Assembly (NCBI GenBank): GCA_039105265.1
Contig: JAPFFF010000008.1
Span: 5,580,001 to 5,644,000, forward strand
From: Tritrichomonas musculus
Lineage: Eukaryota; Parabasalia; Tritrichomonadida; Tritrichomonadidae
Length of the DNA: 64,000 nucleotides
Direction: 5' to 3'
Position 1 is the first letter of the stretch, and every line of letters begins with the position of its first letter. The notes beneath the pieces were generated by a model. It saw only the letters and a program-made list of their open reading frames with translations. It had not been told where the DNA came from and ran no database searches. Below, piece by piece: positions 48,218-58,470 of the stretch. Both the position numbers and the translations under genes were made by a program.

Positions 48218-50557
48218 TTAACGATTTTTTTGAAAGTCGATTTTTTCTATAATTTCAAGAATCTGATTTTGATATTTATCTGTTGGTAAGTTTTCAGATA
48301 ACTCGATTGTATCAAGTACGGAATCTACTTTGAATGGATTCACGAAAACAGCGTATGATGGGATCTTTTCTTGTAATTTCATATTAAAACTATTTGCTAT
48401 CACAGCAGACCAATTAAATCTTGGCATAACTGTATGTACAAATATTTCAACCTTCGGAAGCATTTTATGAATTTTCTGAACGATTCCAAGTAAAATCGAA
48501 ACTTCAGTATCAATTGCCTCAGCAAGTGACTTGAATGTCAACTTTTTTGTTAGTTTAGGAATTACTGTCTCGCAGTCATTGGTGCCAATCATTATCATTA
48601 TTCCTGTATATGAGAGATCATAATTTTGAACTAAAGAATCTATCAAATCAAAAAACGTTAATCTATTTCCGGTGAACTTTTTGATATATCCAATTGAGGG
48701 ATCATAAAACTTCCCTTTTGTCAAATTATTTGAATTATTATATGCTATTCTACTTGGTTTAAGTTCCCATAAAGTCAAGCCTGGAATTGAACGTGGAACG
48801 ATTTGATTAACTATGGTGTTTCTACCGAATTTCTGATAGCCAAGAATGTTTGCAAATTCATCGCCAAGAATAAAGACTCTTCCAGATGAAGGTGAATTAT
48901 ACAATACATTAAAATGATGAAAAGGCCATCTTATCGTTGTAAAAAGACGAACTAAAGAATCATCAAATTCTATTTTTCTTTCTGCAGAAAAAGATGACAA
49001 TAAATTGATTTGAAATTCAACTTTTCGAAGAAGAACTCTACATTCATCAAGATATCCTTCATAAAACAAAAATCCGCAAATAAGGATAATAATTGATAAA
49101 AAGTATTTCTTTTCATCAATATAATCATATTGAGAACTATTGTTTCTTAAATCATTAAATTCTGTTTCTGTTTCTTCCTCTTCTTCGAAATAATTATTGT
49201 TTTCAATAGATTGAATTAAACGCTTAAAGTATTGTGATCCACTGATATCATTAGGTTTGTTATAAAATATGATCTTATCGCTGAATTGTGGAATAGTGGA
49301 AAGTAATTGAAGTGTTTCATTAATATTGAAATTTGAGTTAATTTCATTATTATTGCTTTTATTTTTTCCTGAATAAAGATTGAGATTACTTGGACTTGTT
49401 TGAACGTTTGAAAATAAAGATAATATTGAAAAAAAGTTAGAAAATCGAGTGATCATCTCTTCAAAACGATAATCTAGAAAAAGAAGATGCATTAATGTAT
49501 GAAGTCTAGCCATCATCATATGGCCACCTTTCTTTTTGGGTCGAAAAGCCCTTGCGATATCAATTGCAACTAATTTTTCGCCATTTTTAAATAGAATTTG
49601 TGTGGTGTGAATTGCAGCTCGATAGTCTTCTGAAAGTACTTGTGTTGCCTTTTGAACAACACGTTCATAATATGTCGCATTTTTTGTAAAAAGCGATAAA
49701 AATTTAATTGTTTTAGCATTTCTAAAGCAGCAATCGATTCCAAAATCAATTTTCTTGAAGTGAAAAGAAAGGCGTATAATTTGTTCAAGTAACAAGGGAT
49801 CGTATGCATCTTGGCCGGTTAATGCTCTAGTTACTGTTAATATAAAATTTGATTTATCGTGTTTGAGACCTGGTGATAATCGGTAGTTTCCAATTTTCAT
49901 GAAGCTCGACGAATTTTGGTATTTATTATATATTTCAAATGCTTTTCTAGAATCGCCTAAACGTTCATAGCAAATTGCTGCAATTCTAAATATATTTTCA
50001 TCATCGGGATAGAAACACAGCAAATGATCCAGATAGACTCGAAGAGAATTCCAATTTTTTGTTTTGAAAAGCATTCTTGAAAGATCCCGAATACCATGTA
50101 ATATAACAACTTCATAAAATGCAAAAGCTCCATGATAATGACCTTGCTGTTCTAGTAATTTTCCTTCGTTCACAAACTTATAGCAGTATGGTGGGATAAG
50201 TTGAGATTGTTCTCTTGAATCATTAACCTTGTAATTTATTGGTTGAATGTGAAAGTCGACAAGATTGTACATTGATGGTATTTTGGCACTGAGATCACGA
50301 ACAATTTCCATCGTATTTAAATTTGTATAAATAACATCATCAGTTTGATAAGTCAGATTAAAATTTGAAGAGAGAGAATTTAAAAAAGTAATAAGAACTT
50401 GTTCGTAAGTTACGGAAATATTATTTGGATGACGAAAAGCAAGCCATGTTGTTATTTCTCCCTTGAAATAAAAGAAATATGTACGAAAACCTGAATGAGA
50501 GTTTGAATTTGGATTTTTTGATTGGGAGAAAATATTTTCTTCTTCAGTAGTTATCAT
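48218..50557 (-). CDS. helical-repeat protein with SGNH-like domain lacking the catalytic serine
   Basis: A 779-residue protein. Residues ~125-300 contain TPR-like helix pairs (LLEQQGHYHGAFAFYEVVI, then FPDDENIF-type, AICYERLGDSRKAFEIYNKY), and helical content continues to ~500. A possible membrane-like helix sits at about 468-485 (YFLSIIILICGFLFYEGYL). From ~560 on there is a GDSL/SGNH hydrolase-like fold. Block I reads VFILGDEFAN (G565, D566, E567), where active enzymes have GDS. Block III reads IGTNDC (G658-D661), well conserved. I see no final DxxH: that region reads NLPTDKYQNQ. So the fold seems kept but both the Ser and the Asp-His pair are lost, suggesting a pseudoenzyme. Partner and site unknown. 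Confidence 0.7.
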   Translation of the reverse strand: MITTEEENIFSQSKNPNSNSHSGFRTYFFYFKGEITTWLAFRHPNNISVTYEQVLITFLNSLSSNFNLTYQTDDVIYTNLNTMEIVRDLSAKIPSMYNLVDFHIQPINYKVNDSREQSQLIPPYCYKFVNEGKLLEQQGHYHGAFAFYEVVILHGIRDLSRMLFKTKNWNSLRVYLDHLLCFYPDDENIFRIAAICYERLGDSRKAFEIYNKYQNSSSFMKIGNYRLSPGLKHDKSNFILTVTRALTGQDAYDPLLLEQIIRLSFHFKKIDFGIDCCFRNAKTIKFLSLFTKNATYYERVVQKATQVLSEDYRAAIHTTQILFKNGEKLVAIDIARAFRPKKKGGHMMMARLHTLMHLLFLDYRFEEMITRFSNFFSILSLFSNVQTSPSNLNLYSGKNKSNNNEINSNFNINETLQLLSTIPQFSDKIIFYNKPNDISGSQYFKRLIQSIENNNYFEEEEETETEFNDLRNNSSQYDYIDEKKYFLSIIILICGFLFYEGYLDECRVLLRKVEFQINLLSSFSAERKIEFDDSLVRLFTTIRWPFHHFNVLYNSPSSGRVFILGDEFANILGYQKFGRNTIVNQIVPRSIPGLTLWELKPSRIAYNNSNNLTKGKFYDPSIGYIKKFTGNRLTFFDLIDSLVQNYDLSYTGIMIMIGTNDCETVIPKLTKKLTFKSLAEAIDTEVSILLGIVQKIHKMLPKVEIFVHTVMPRFNWSAVIANSFNMKLQEKIPSYAVFVNPFKVDSVLDTIELSENLPTDKYQNQILEIIEKIDFQKNR

Positions 50558-50899
50558 TTGTAAGTCAAAAAATTTTAGGTTAGCATACCTGAAAATCTTT
50601 TGTCATTGAATATATGAATAACTGTAAAATATGAAATAAAAAGCATAATTATAATGTTTGGTTCTTAATTTTCAAATTTTCGTTCATATAATTATATAAA
50701 AAAAAGATTGTATGAATAGAATGTCATATGGATTATGATAAAATAATTTTATTAAAATTCATTAAGAACCAATTTAAAATTTAAAATTAAAATATATATA
50801 ATTGTATTAAGAATAAATGTTTACATAAGAATAACATATATTTTCGGCAACAATTATTTAATATCTAATTCTGCTTTTATAACAGAATTATTGGCAAGT
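50558..50899. other. intergenic region
   Basis: About 340 bases of AT-rich DNA between the SGNH-like gene and the end of the BEACH-type pseudogene. No gene or repeat recognised. Confidence 0.4.
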
Positions 50900-53800
50900 T
50901 TAAACAAGAAATACATATTTTTTTTTAGAAAACGTCATCAAGCAAATTCTTGAAAATGTCTTCGACCGTAGTACTTCAAACAAATCATATATACGAAGAA
51001 GCATAAAAATGCAATTTTCAAAAGAGCATGCAAGAAATTCGGAGTAATCTATAGTTTCAATCAATTCAGCGCATGAAATTGTGCCTGAGAAATCTGACAT
51101 TTCGATTAATCTTCCTGATAAATCAAATAAAGAAATAGATGTAATATTTTCCATTTCCAGTTGATTTGATGAATATTTATCAATGTTGTTTTCATTATTA
51201 CTGGTTGAAATTGAAGATGATCACCTTGAGCTATTTGGAGAATTGTTTTTATGATCAATTTCAGAAATAGCAATAATAAAGCCAAGTTTAGAAAGAAATA
51301 TCCTTTTGACATTAGTTGTTAATTGCATTGAAAAAATTTGATTTCCTGTTGAAATTGAAAAACAAATTAAAAGTTGACTTTCATCTATAGAAATAATAGC
51401 ATCCATTGATTCGTCGATTGAAATATCAACAATTGGTGATGAATGACCATTTAATAGTTTTGAATTTTGATGTTGATTGAAGTATTCATTATTTTTGTCA
51501 CTTGTATGTTCCTTTAAATCGATTAAGCTTAAACTATTATTATTATTATTATTATTATGGAAAATGCTTTTCTTTATGTCCCACACTTTAACGTCAGCAT
51601 TTTGAGCTCCAATTGCAACAAAATTCATATTTGCTCGAGCAACTGAAATGCAAGAATTGTGTCTAGGTGAAGAAGAGAAAGGTTTAAGTGAATTTCCAAC
51701 GAAAGAAATTTTTGACTTCAAAGATGAGATGATTGCTAAATGATCACTTATTGTATCTGATAATTCAAAGCTAGAATAATGTATGCAATAATCAAAAGAC
51801 CATCTTTCTTTAATCTTTTTATATTTTGATAATTGATGAAAAAGGAACTTGATAAATAGAGTTGTCAGATTCAAATAAAAAGACAGAAAAACTCTCAAAA
51901 AGTTCGTTTATTCCTTCCTTTGAAAATTCAGAGCAATTGAATTTACAAAGAGAATTGAATAAAACGCCTTTTGCCTCAGAAATTGTATGGCAAATAATCA
52001 AGAATGTCCGAAGAATCCACAAGGTCAAGTCTGCAGATTTAGAAGAATTTGCCAATTCAATTAAAGCATTGAAATTATTGAAATAATTTGAATGCTCCAG
52101 AGCGGTTAGCATTGAATTATTCTTCAATTGAACATGTTTCGCCAATTGATTCCATGTTAATCACAGTCAGCAAAAACTTGGCAATTTTATAATTCATTGA
52201 CTTGTCAAACATGAAAATGAGTAACGCTACCAAACTGTCGATATAAATAGGTGAATCGACATGGTCAATTGATGTGGTACAACGTTGAATTGTCATCCAT
52301 CGTTGTAGCTCTTTCAAATTGTCAGCATAAAAGAAAGGAATGAAGTCCTCAAGCTTGGCGCACAAAGCAAAGTCAGACCAGAAATAAATTGTCATTTCTT
52401 CTCTCAATTCGTCATTTTGAATTGATTGAAAAATTCCAATAATTTCAGAAGAACAACTTTTTGGGTAGAAACCGTTTTCATCAAATGATTAAATAATCTA
52501 AAAAAGTTGATATTCATAAAAGATTCTTCTTTCTTTTGAATTAAAATATGCAATGAAATTAATAAAAACCGTAAAAATTCAATATGATTTTTTTTCTTTG
52601 AAACAACAGTGAATAATGGCAGAATTATTTTTGGATTCAATCAAGCGTGGTGAATAAGGAGCATAAATACCATTGAATCTGGCACGTACCTGTGATTCAA
52701 TTATATTGAAAATTCTATTGCTTTTTCTATGTAAAAGTTTCGCTGTGAAATTTGCAATTTTAATGTCACTTTTTATGTCTTTAATGATGATATCATCAAT
52801 GTTATATTTATCGCCAATGAATTGTACTTTCACATTGTTGCCATTGAACTCAAAATGATTTTGAAATTCTTGCCTCATTTTGAATTATTTGTCAAAATAG
52901 ATTTCAATGCTATCGTTGTTTACTCTCAATTTCATCTTGTGCCAACGGTCGCTTTGAAAAGAAAACGAACTATCACAAAGAAATTTGTCATTATTAAAAG
53001 AAGTCTCAAGATGAATTTTATGTTCATTGTCAACAAAGATTGAAATCAAAGTTGATTCATCCAGAATTTCAACAAAAGTTGATTTTTTGATGCTTTTTTC
53101 AAATAGAACTTTCGTTGAAATTTGGAAAGGAACGTGAACTTGTATTTTTTGAAATGACGAGTTTATTGTCAAATTCACCGGATATATGAAAGAACGAATT
53201 CGGCAATTTTGAATAATCCTTATTCAATATATTTGAAAAGACTCTCAAAAGATTCAATGAATTTTCATCGTCATTTTTATAAATGGCATGAAGGACGTCT
53301 TTAACATCGGTTATGTTGAAGAAGGAAACAGCAATCAACTCGTACAATGTACAGGCTTTTGTATTACAATCAGTCGGATGCTCTTGAATGTATTGAAGCA
53401 GCCTTCTCTTGATTTGGCACTTAAATAACAATTCGATAACGAATTTTCAGTCAATGAAATTAAATTTTCTAAAAAAGTGTCAAAAAATGGGCAATTTAAA
53501 GTCCAATCATAAATGAAACTAAACTGGTAGTCATTTTTGCATACAACTCAATTTTCAATTTATTATTGAAATCTAATAATTATTTATTTCAAAATTGAGT
53601 TGATTATTTTCATTTTTCAATACTATTCAGAAAAATTGAGTTGTATGCAAAAATGACTACCAGTTTAATTGCTCCAAAATTAACGATTCTGTAATTTTCC
53701 ATCCCTTCTAAATCATAGACTTTTTTCCCACACAAAAATGTCAAGAAAAAGTCATATGTTGACTGGTCGATTTGAATGAACTTTGAAATCCTTTTTGAGT

Positions 53801-54918
53801 CAGAAATAATTTCTTGATTTTGAGATGAATTCAATAGTTTAAAGGCAGACTTGTTCATGTTGCAAATGAAGGTATAAAATTGAATTAAGTATTGAATTAT
53901 TATCAAAATATTTTTTTGTTCCTCTTCATTCAATTTTTTGTCATTTGAATGCATGTAACAAGTCGTCATGTATTCAGGTATCCTTGACAGATACTGTATT
54001 GAATAGCACGACAAAATGCTTCTAATGGACTCTTTGGTGTTCTTTTGGGACGAGAGAATAAAGATGTGGATGAAAGAATTCACAAAATTTGCCAAATTTT
54101 TGTCATTTATAAAATTGAATTGATTTTTATCGTCTTCGTTATCAAAAGTTGTTCTAAATGGGTAACAAAACTTCAATATTTCAATCGATAATGAAAAGTA
54201 TTCTTCACATCGATGATACGCATAATACAATGATATCAGATCCAAGTAAAAAAAAAAGAAATGACAAAATTGACCAATAGGTCGAATTTTGAATGTTTTC
54301 AAAAGTTCACAATATTTGATAATAACCGAAAAAAAAGTAATTAAGCTTTCATTTCTTTTCACTGGAGTCAGTGGCAAACCAGCATTGAAAAAATTGACCT
54401 ATAAATTCGATAAAAGGTGAAATTGAATTTGACGTTGTGAGCTGATTTATTGCAATAATTGATATGGTGCTATTAATGAAATCTGGAAATTTATTAAAAA
54501 ATGGTGATGTGGTGTTTGTGCAAATTTGAGGGAAAAAGTGAAAAATTTTGTGAAAAAATAATTCAATCAAATATAATCCATCAATAAATTGGTCATTTTT
54601 GAGCTTTATGAAGAAATCTAGATAATATGGTAACGAATCAATGATTAAATCAGATAATTGGTCCTTTTGATCATGAAGATTATTTCGAATTTGAATCGGA
54701 AGGATGTGAATTATTATGATAAATGATCGAAATATGTGAGAAATAGCTTGTTCAGAAATTTGTGAGTATTTTTCAATATCATTATCGTAAATATCAAAAA
54801 GATATTTGCAAATATCAAAATATGATGTTGAAATGTCCATCTGAGTAATAAAATTTTTTAATGATTCAGAAAATTCTGATGGAATTTTGTTAGTAAGAGT
54901 AAATCTTCGTTTCTTCAT
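50900..54918 (-). pseudogene. broken BEACH/WD40-type gene without its BEACH domain
   Basis: A 4-kb minus-strand trail of overlapping and abutting frames in shifting phases, at least ten pieces. Read from 54918 leftward the order is that of large BEACH-family proteins. First come helical armadillo-like segments (54918-53610). Then a ConA/LamG-like strand-rich part at ~53431-52885 contains SDRWHKMKLRVNNDSIEIYF. More helical segments follow (52878-51819). Then a WD40 part at ~51800-51221 contains VAIGAQNADVKVWDI and LNGHSSPIVDISIDESMDAI. The C-terminal WD blades trail off to 50900. No stretch of ~280 residues resembling a BEACH domain appears between the helical and WD parts, where it belongs; only ~200 bases are available. 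Normal trichomonad BEACH genes are roughly twice this length. It is host gene decay, not introns: the breaks lack CTAAC..CAG acceptors. Confidence 0.75.
53521..53666. repeat. 35-bp perfect inverted repeat inside the pseudogene
   Basis: The 35 bases at 53521-53555 (starting aaactggtagtcattttt) recur exactly as the reverse complement at 53632-53666, separated by 76 bases. The right arm reads as coding sequence of the pseudogene on the minus strand, so the left arm is probably an inverted copy of it. A shorter echo (aaaattgagttg) occurs inside the loop at about 53591. Confidence 0.85.
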
Positions 54919-55339
54919 TTTAAATGTTGGTTGAATATTAAAATTTTGAAAAAATGTTACAATCTCGAATCAAAATTTTTAACAATTAAATTATCTGAGC
55001 CAATTAATGAAAAATACTTTTCCCAAAGTAATGATTCTTTGTCTGTGACATTAAAATTTGTGGAATTGGTCTGCATTAATGAAATACTTTGATTTTTGAG
55101 TTAAGTGAAACTTTTTAACAATTTTCAACGTAATCAATTAAAATTATACAAATGATTTGAATTAATGAGTTTGAAAAAAAAAAAAAAAAAAATAGCAATT
55201 AAAATAAGGATAAAAAACAAATTTATACTTGATTTCATTCGAAAAAACAGGTGTTTATATTTGAACCCCCAAATTTATTTTTTTTCTAACAATTTTGCAT
55301 TCAAATTTAAATGTCATAGTATATTTTTTTTATCCATAA
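54919..55339. other. intergenic region
   Basis: About 420 bases between the pseudogene's upstream end and the next plus-strand gene. It contains an 18-A run at about 55174. Some fragments may be further decayed coding DNA, but I cannot support that. The 3' edge has GTCATAGTAT, an initiator-like motif for the next gene. Confidence 0.4.
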
Positions 55340-55984
55340 ATGAGCCAAACTCAAGATCAAATTAATAGCTTATCAATCGAATCTGAAAAGATAGAAAAAG
55401 AAATCCAAAACCACGGAAAAGTTTTTCAAGAGAATGCAAATAATTTTGATTTTCAATCAAACAATAATAATATAATTAATAACCTAAAAGAAGATTTACT
55501 TTTAATTGAAAGATATATAATTAAATTTTCTAAAAATTGTCTTTGTCAGCTTAATGATTGGAATAATCTTCTCGTTGGAATGGACACGCAGATCAATGAA
55601 GTTTCTGGTTTAATTCAAAGAGTAAAATCCGACGCTGGATCAAGACTCATAGATCCGATGTTAGAAACTGGTGCTCCTCCTGCTCCAGAACAGGAAGAAG
55701 AAATTCCTCAGCAATCACAATATTTCACTTTTCCGGATTACCCATTTGATATAAATACACGTGCGCTTGATTTTGTTGGGCACCATGTTGATGATATTAA
55801 GGATAAAAGTAACATAGAACCTTTAATTACCCAAATAAAACCAGGAGATGAGGTTCCAATTTTTTGGAGCAAACGACAAGACTTTTTCCAGCCCGTTTTT
55901 GAGGCAAAACAAGATAAAGAAGAATACGATACATCTTTTTCAGATTTCTACAAATTCAATCCTGCACCAGAGTTTCAATTCTAA
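55340..55984 (+). CDS. small helical protein, unknown
   Basis: A 214-residue soluble protein. Residues 1-100 are helical and probably coiled coil (QINSLSIESEKIEKEIQNHG, then LKEDLLLIERYIIKFSKNCL, then MDTQINEVSGLIQRVKS). The C-terminal half is acidic and proline-containing (APPAPEQEEEIPQQ) with several aromatic-rich short motifs (FPDYPFD, FSDFYKF, PAPEFQF). No signal or membrane segment. The layout, an N-terminal coiled coil plus disordered acidic tail, is common in small subunits of larger complexes. I do not recognise the family. The start is supported by a TCATAGT motif about 25 bases upstream. Confidence 0.65.
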   Translation: MSQTQDQINSLSIESEKIEKEIQNHGKVFQENANNFDFQSNNNNIINNLKEDLLLIERYIIKFSKNCLCQLNDWNNLLVGMDTQINEVSGLIQRVKSDAGSRLIDPMLETGAPPAPEQEEEIPQQSQYFTFPDYPFDINTRALDFVGHHVDDIKDKSNIEPLITQIKPGDEVPIFWSKRQDFFQPVFEAKQDKEEYDTSFSDFYKFNPAPEFQF

Positions 55985-56110
55985 AACTTGTAATTTTTTT
56001 AGCATCATTGCAAATTTATGTTTTTTCTCACTTTATTCATAAACAAAAAATGATAATATTGAAAGAAAATGCGAGAATTTAATATAAAAGTTTTTTATTT
56101 AATGTAATAT

Positions 56111-57928
56111 TTATTCTGTTTGTTTTTCCTCATCTTTTTTAGATTCTTCAGGAGATAATGTTTCTGTTGGTGTTGGTGTTTCTTCTTGTTTTGCTTCTTG
56201 AGTATTTTCGGTTGCTTCTTGTTTTGGTTCTTCATTTTGTTCAGGATCATCTTCTATATTTATTTCAACTTCTGTTGGTTTGGGATAGAATTGAACATCA
56301 GGGAAAACATTTTGAACTATTTCCAATGCAGATTCGATAAAGTAATTTGTTCCAAATACCAATTCATCGAGAGAAGGTGAAATAACTGGAATGACTCCTT
56401 TTACTTGTTTTGGAATATTTTCGAAAAGTGTGAAAGCTGCGTGTAGAATGATAAAGTCATCAGGATCATCAATTTCGGGTTCAGGTTCCGCAGCATTCTC
56501 GTTTGTATTTTCGTTCTTCTGTTCATCCTTTTTGTTTTCATTTTCATTGGATTCTGCTGGGTTTGTGGCTTCTGTTGATTGTGGTGCTTCTCCATTTTCT
56601 GCGGGTTCTGGTGTTTCTGGTGTTTCTGCTGTTTTATCTTCTGATGTTTGTTTTGCTTCTTCTACTTGTTTAGCTGCCTCTGCTTCTTGACGTTCTTTTT
56701 CAGCTTTTGCTTTTTCCGCTTCCTCAGCAGCTTCTTTGGCTCTTTTTTGACGAAGCTCCTCTTTTTCTTTCATAGAAGCTGTCCTAGCTTCTTCAAGCAA
56801 TTTGAGAACGGTATCATGAACTTCACCCATAGATGATATGTGAATTAAATATTGGTCTTCAATGCAAGCTCTGAGGACAGTATCAAACTGTAATACATAG
56901 ATAGGATGTGTATTTCCATAGATTCCTGGTGCTATTACAGCAACTGATCGATCTGAATCAATTAATTTTCTATCCAATAATAAAACTTCGCGGTGCGCAA
57001 TCAATTTCTTTTCACCAGTTCCTTCAAGATGCTCTGGAGATGCTATATAATGTTTTGTTCGAATCTCACCTATATCATCGACATTAAGAATAAGTTCATC
57101 AGTTGCTTCATCACGTTCTATCTTTTGAGGATAATGATCAAGAACAAAAATACCACCAAAAACAGCAGAGTGCCTTGCAAAAATTTGTGGAGATTCTGAA
57201 GCACCGTATGCAAATTCAACGAATGGTGTTGGACCCCAACGACCAAATGAACTGAGAAATGTGCGAATTCGAGGAACAGCTTCAGATGTTAGTAATGGTT
57301 TGTTTGCAGACGCAAGAAAATACTCAAATGCTCCAGATAGATCATCATCAAAAGATAATGCTTTCAAGAGGTCTTTAAATGGTTTATCTTGATAACTTTC
57401 AACTTTAGCTTGTATATCGCTGGTATCAATTTTATGACCATATTCTTCAGCTGGCAAAAAGTATGAAATAAATTTTGTGACATTACGTTTTTGACGAAGA
57501 GATATATTTGAATCGGAAAATATTGTGGATCGTGAAGATGGAATTAAGCGGAAGCAATCTTTGGTTCGGAAATATAAACCTTCAAGTAAATATACAAGTA
57601 AATTTTGGAAATTTTTTGTATTGTTAAGAACATCAATAATTTTATCTCGTGAAAAAATAACAATTGGGAAAAGGTCAATTGCAAATGCACCGTTTCGAAC
57701 TTTTGAGGTAAGCTTCTTTTCAACATTATTTACATAAATTTCGCCATTTTCTTTAGCCCAATTAACAAAGTCATGAATTCCTTTTGTTTTAAGAAATCCA
57801 CCGTATTCTCTGGATTTGTCAAAATTGATAAGTTTTTTTCCAGCTTCTGCACAGCATCCTGAAATTAGAGATTCTGTTAATCCTGTTCCAGCTATAATTA
57901 AATCGTATGTTCCTTTGAGTTCTTCCAT
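56111..57928 (-). CDS. Rab escort protein (REP) of the GDI superfamily
   Basis: From the chosen ATG the protein has 605 residues. It begins EELKGTYDLIIAGTGLTESL, the GDI/REP dinucleotide-like fold with the GTGL-ES signature. KSREYGGFL follows. Later come SFGRWGPTPFVEFAYGASE and ARHSAVFGGIFVLDHYP, where REPs read 'YGNTPFLFPLYG' and 'CAVFGGIYCL'. A Lys/Glu/Ala-rich charged insert lies near residues 390-480, and the C-terminus is acidic. REP presents newly made Rab proteins to geranylgeranyl transferase II. GDI is the alternative, but length (GDI is about 450) and the GTGL-ES form favour REP. The frame extends to ATG at 57976, but TTTTCATTG sits directly before the ATG at 57928 and supports that start. 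Confidence 0.85.
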   Translation of the reverse strand: MEELKGTYDLIIAGTGLTESLISGCCAEAGKKLINFDKSREYGGFLKTKGIHDFVNWAKENGEIYVNNVEKKLTSKVRNGAFAIDLFPIVIFSRDKIIDVLNNTKNFQNLLVYLLEGLYFRTKDCFRLIPSSRSTIFSDSNISLRQKRNVTKFISYFLPAEEYGHKIDTSDIQAKVESYQDKPFKDLLKALSFDDDLSGAFEYFLASANKPLLTSEAVPRIRTFLSSFGRWGPTPFVEFAYGASESPQIFARHSAVFGGIFVLDHYPQKIERDEATDELILNVDDIGEIRTKHYIASPEHLEGTGEKKLIAHREVLLLDRKLIDSDRSVAVIAPGIYGNTHPIYVLQFDTVLRACIEDQYLIHISSMGEVHDTVLKLLEEARTASMKEKEELRQKRAKEAAEEAEKAKAEKERQEAEAAKQVEEAKQTSEDKTAETPETPEPAENGEAPQSTEATNPAESNENENKKDEQKNENTNENAAEPEPEIDDPDDFIILHAAFTLFENIPKQVKGVIPVISPSLDELVFGTNYFIESALEIVQNVFPDVQFYPKPTEVEINIEDDPEQNEEPKQEATENTQEAKQEETPTPTETLSPEESKKDEEKQTE

Positions 57929-58470
57929 TTTCAATGAAAATTTTGTGATATAAAAAAAGCTTTCAAAATTTTTCATTTAGCCCAATTTTGTACCAAATTT
58001 AAGAGTTCAATATATTTCGACAAATTTAAGAGTTCAATATATTAATCAACTATGTTGTTTTCATATGTCTAATTATTTTCAACTAAAGAGACAAAATTTC
58101 TTGAATAAAATATTACTTTTTTAACACTATATAGCATTGGGGTCATAATATTATGCTAAAATAACTTACAAATTTGATAATATTTGTTTTTAATCTAATT
58201 GATTAATATTATTAAAGATAATCAAAAATCAAAATCATATACAGTAGGCCAAATATAGCCAGAATAGTATAAATAAAATAGATATATGAATATCCTTTTA
58301 AATGAATTATGATTATATTTTTTATTTCAAATATAATAACAATATAGGTATTCTATTGTATTTTAAATAAAATATTGATGATTTTTTCAGGATTCGCTTG
58401 TTTATTAACATTTCATGTTGGACAGAAGTTTATATAAATTAATTTATAACGAACAAAGAATTTATTCTAA
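57929..58470. other. intergenic region between divergent genes
   Basis: About 540 bases of AT-rich DNA between the REP and SHIPPO-repeat genes. A short direct repeat (aaatttaagagttcaatatatt, at about 57997 and 58022) lies in it. No gene seen. Confidence 0.5.

Noticed and set aside
50580-50600. GTATGCTAACC on the minus strand as an intron upstream of the SGNH-like gene
   Set aside because: Donor and branch motifs overlap and no CAG acceptor follows before the ATG.
50900-54918. A multi-intron gene instead of a pseudogene
   Set aside because: Phase changes are not bordered by GTAT donors or CTAAC..CAG acceptors, and the BEACH domain is missing altogether.
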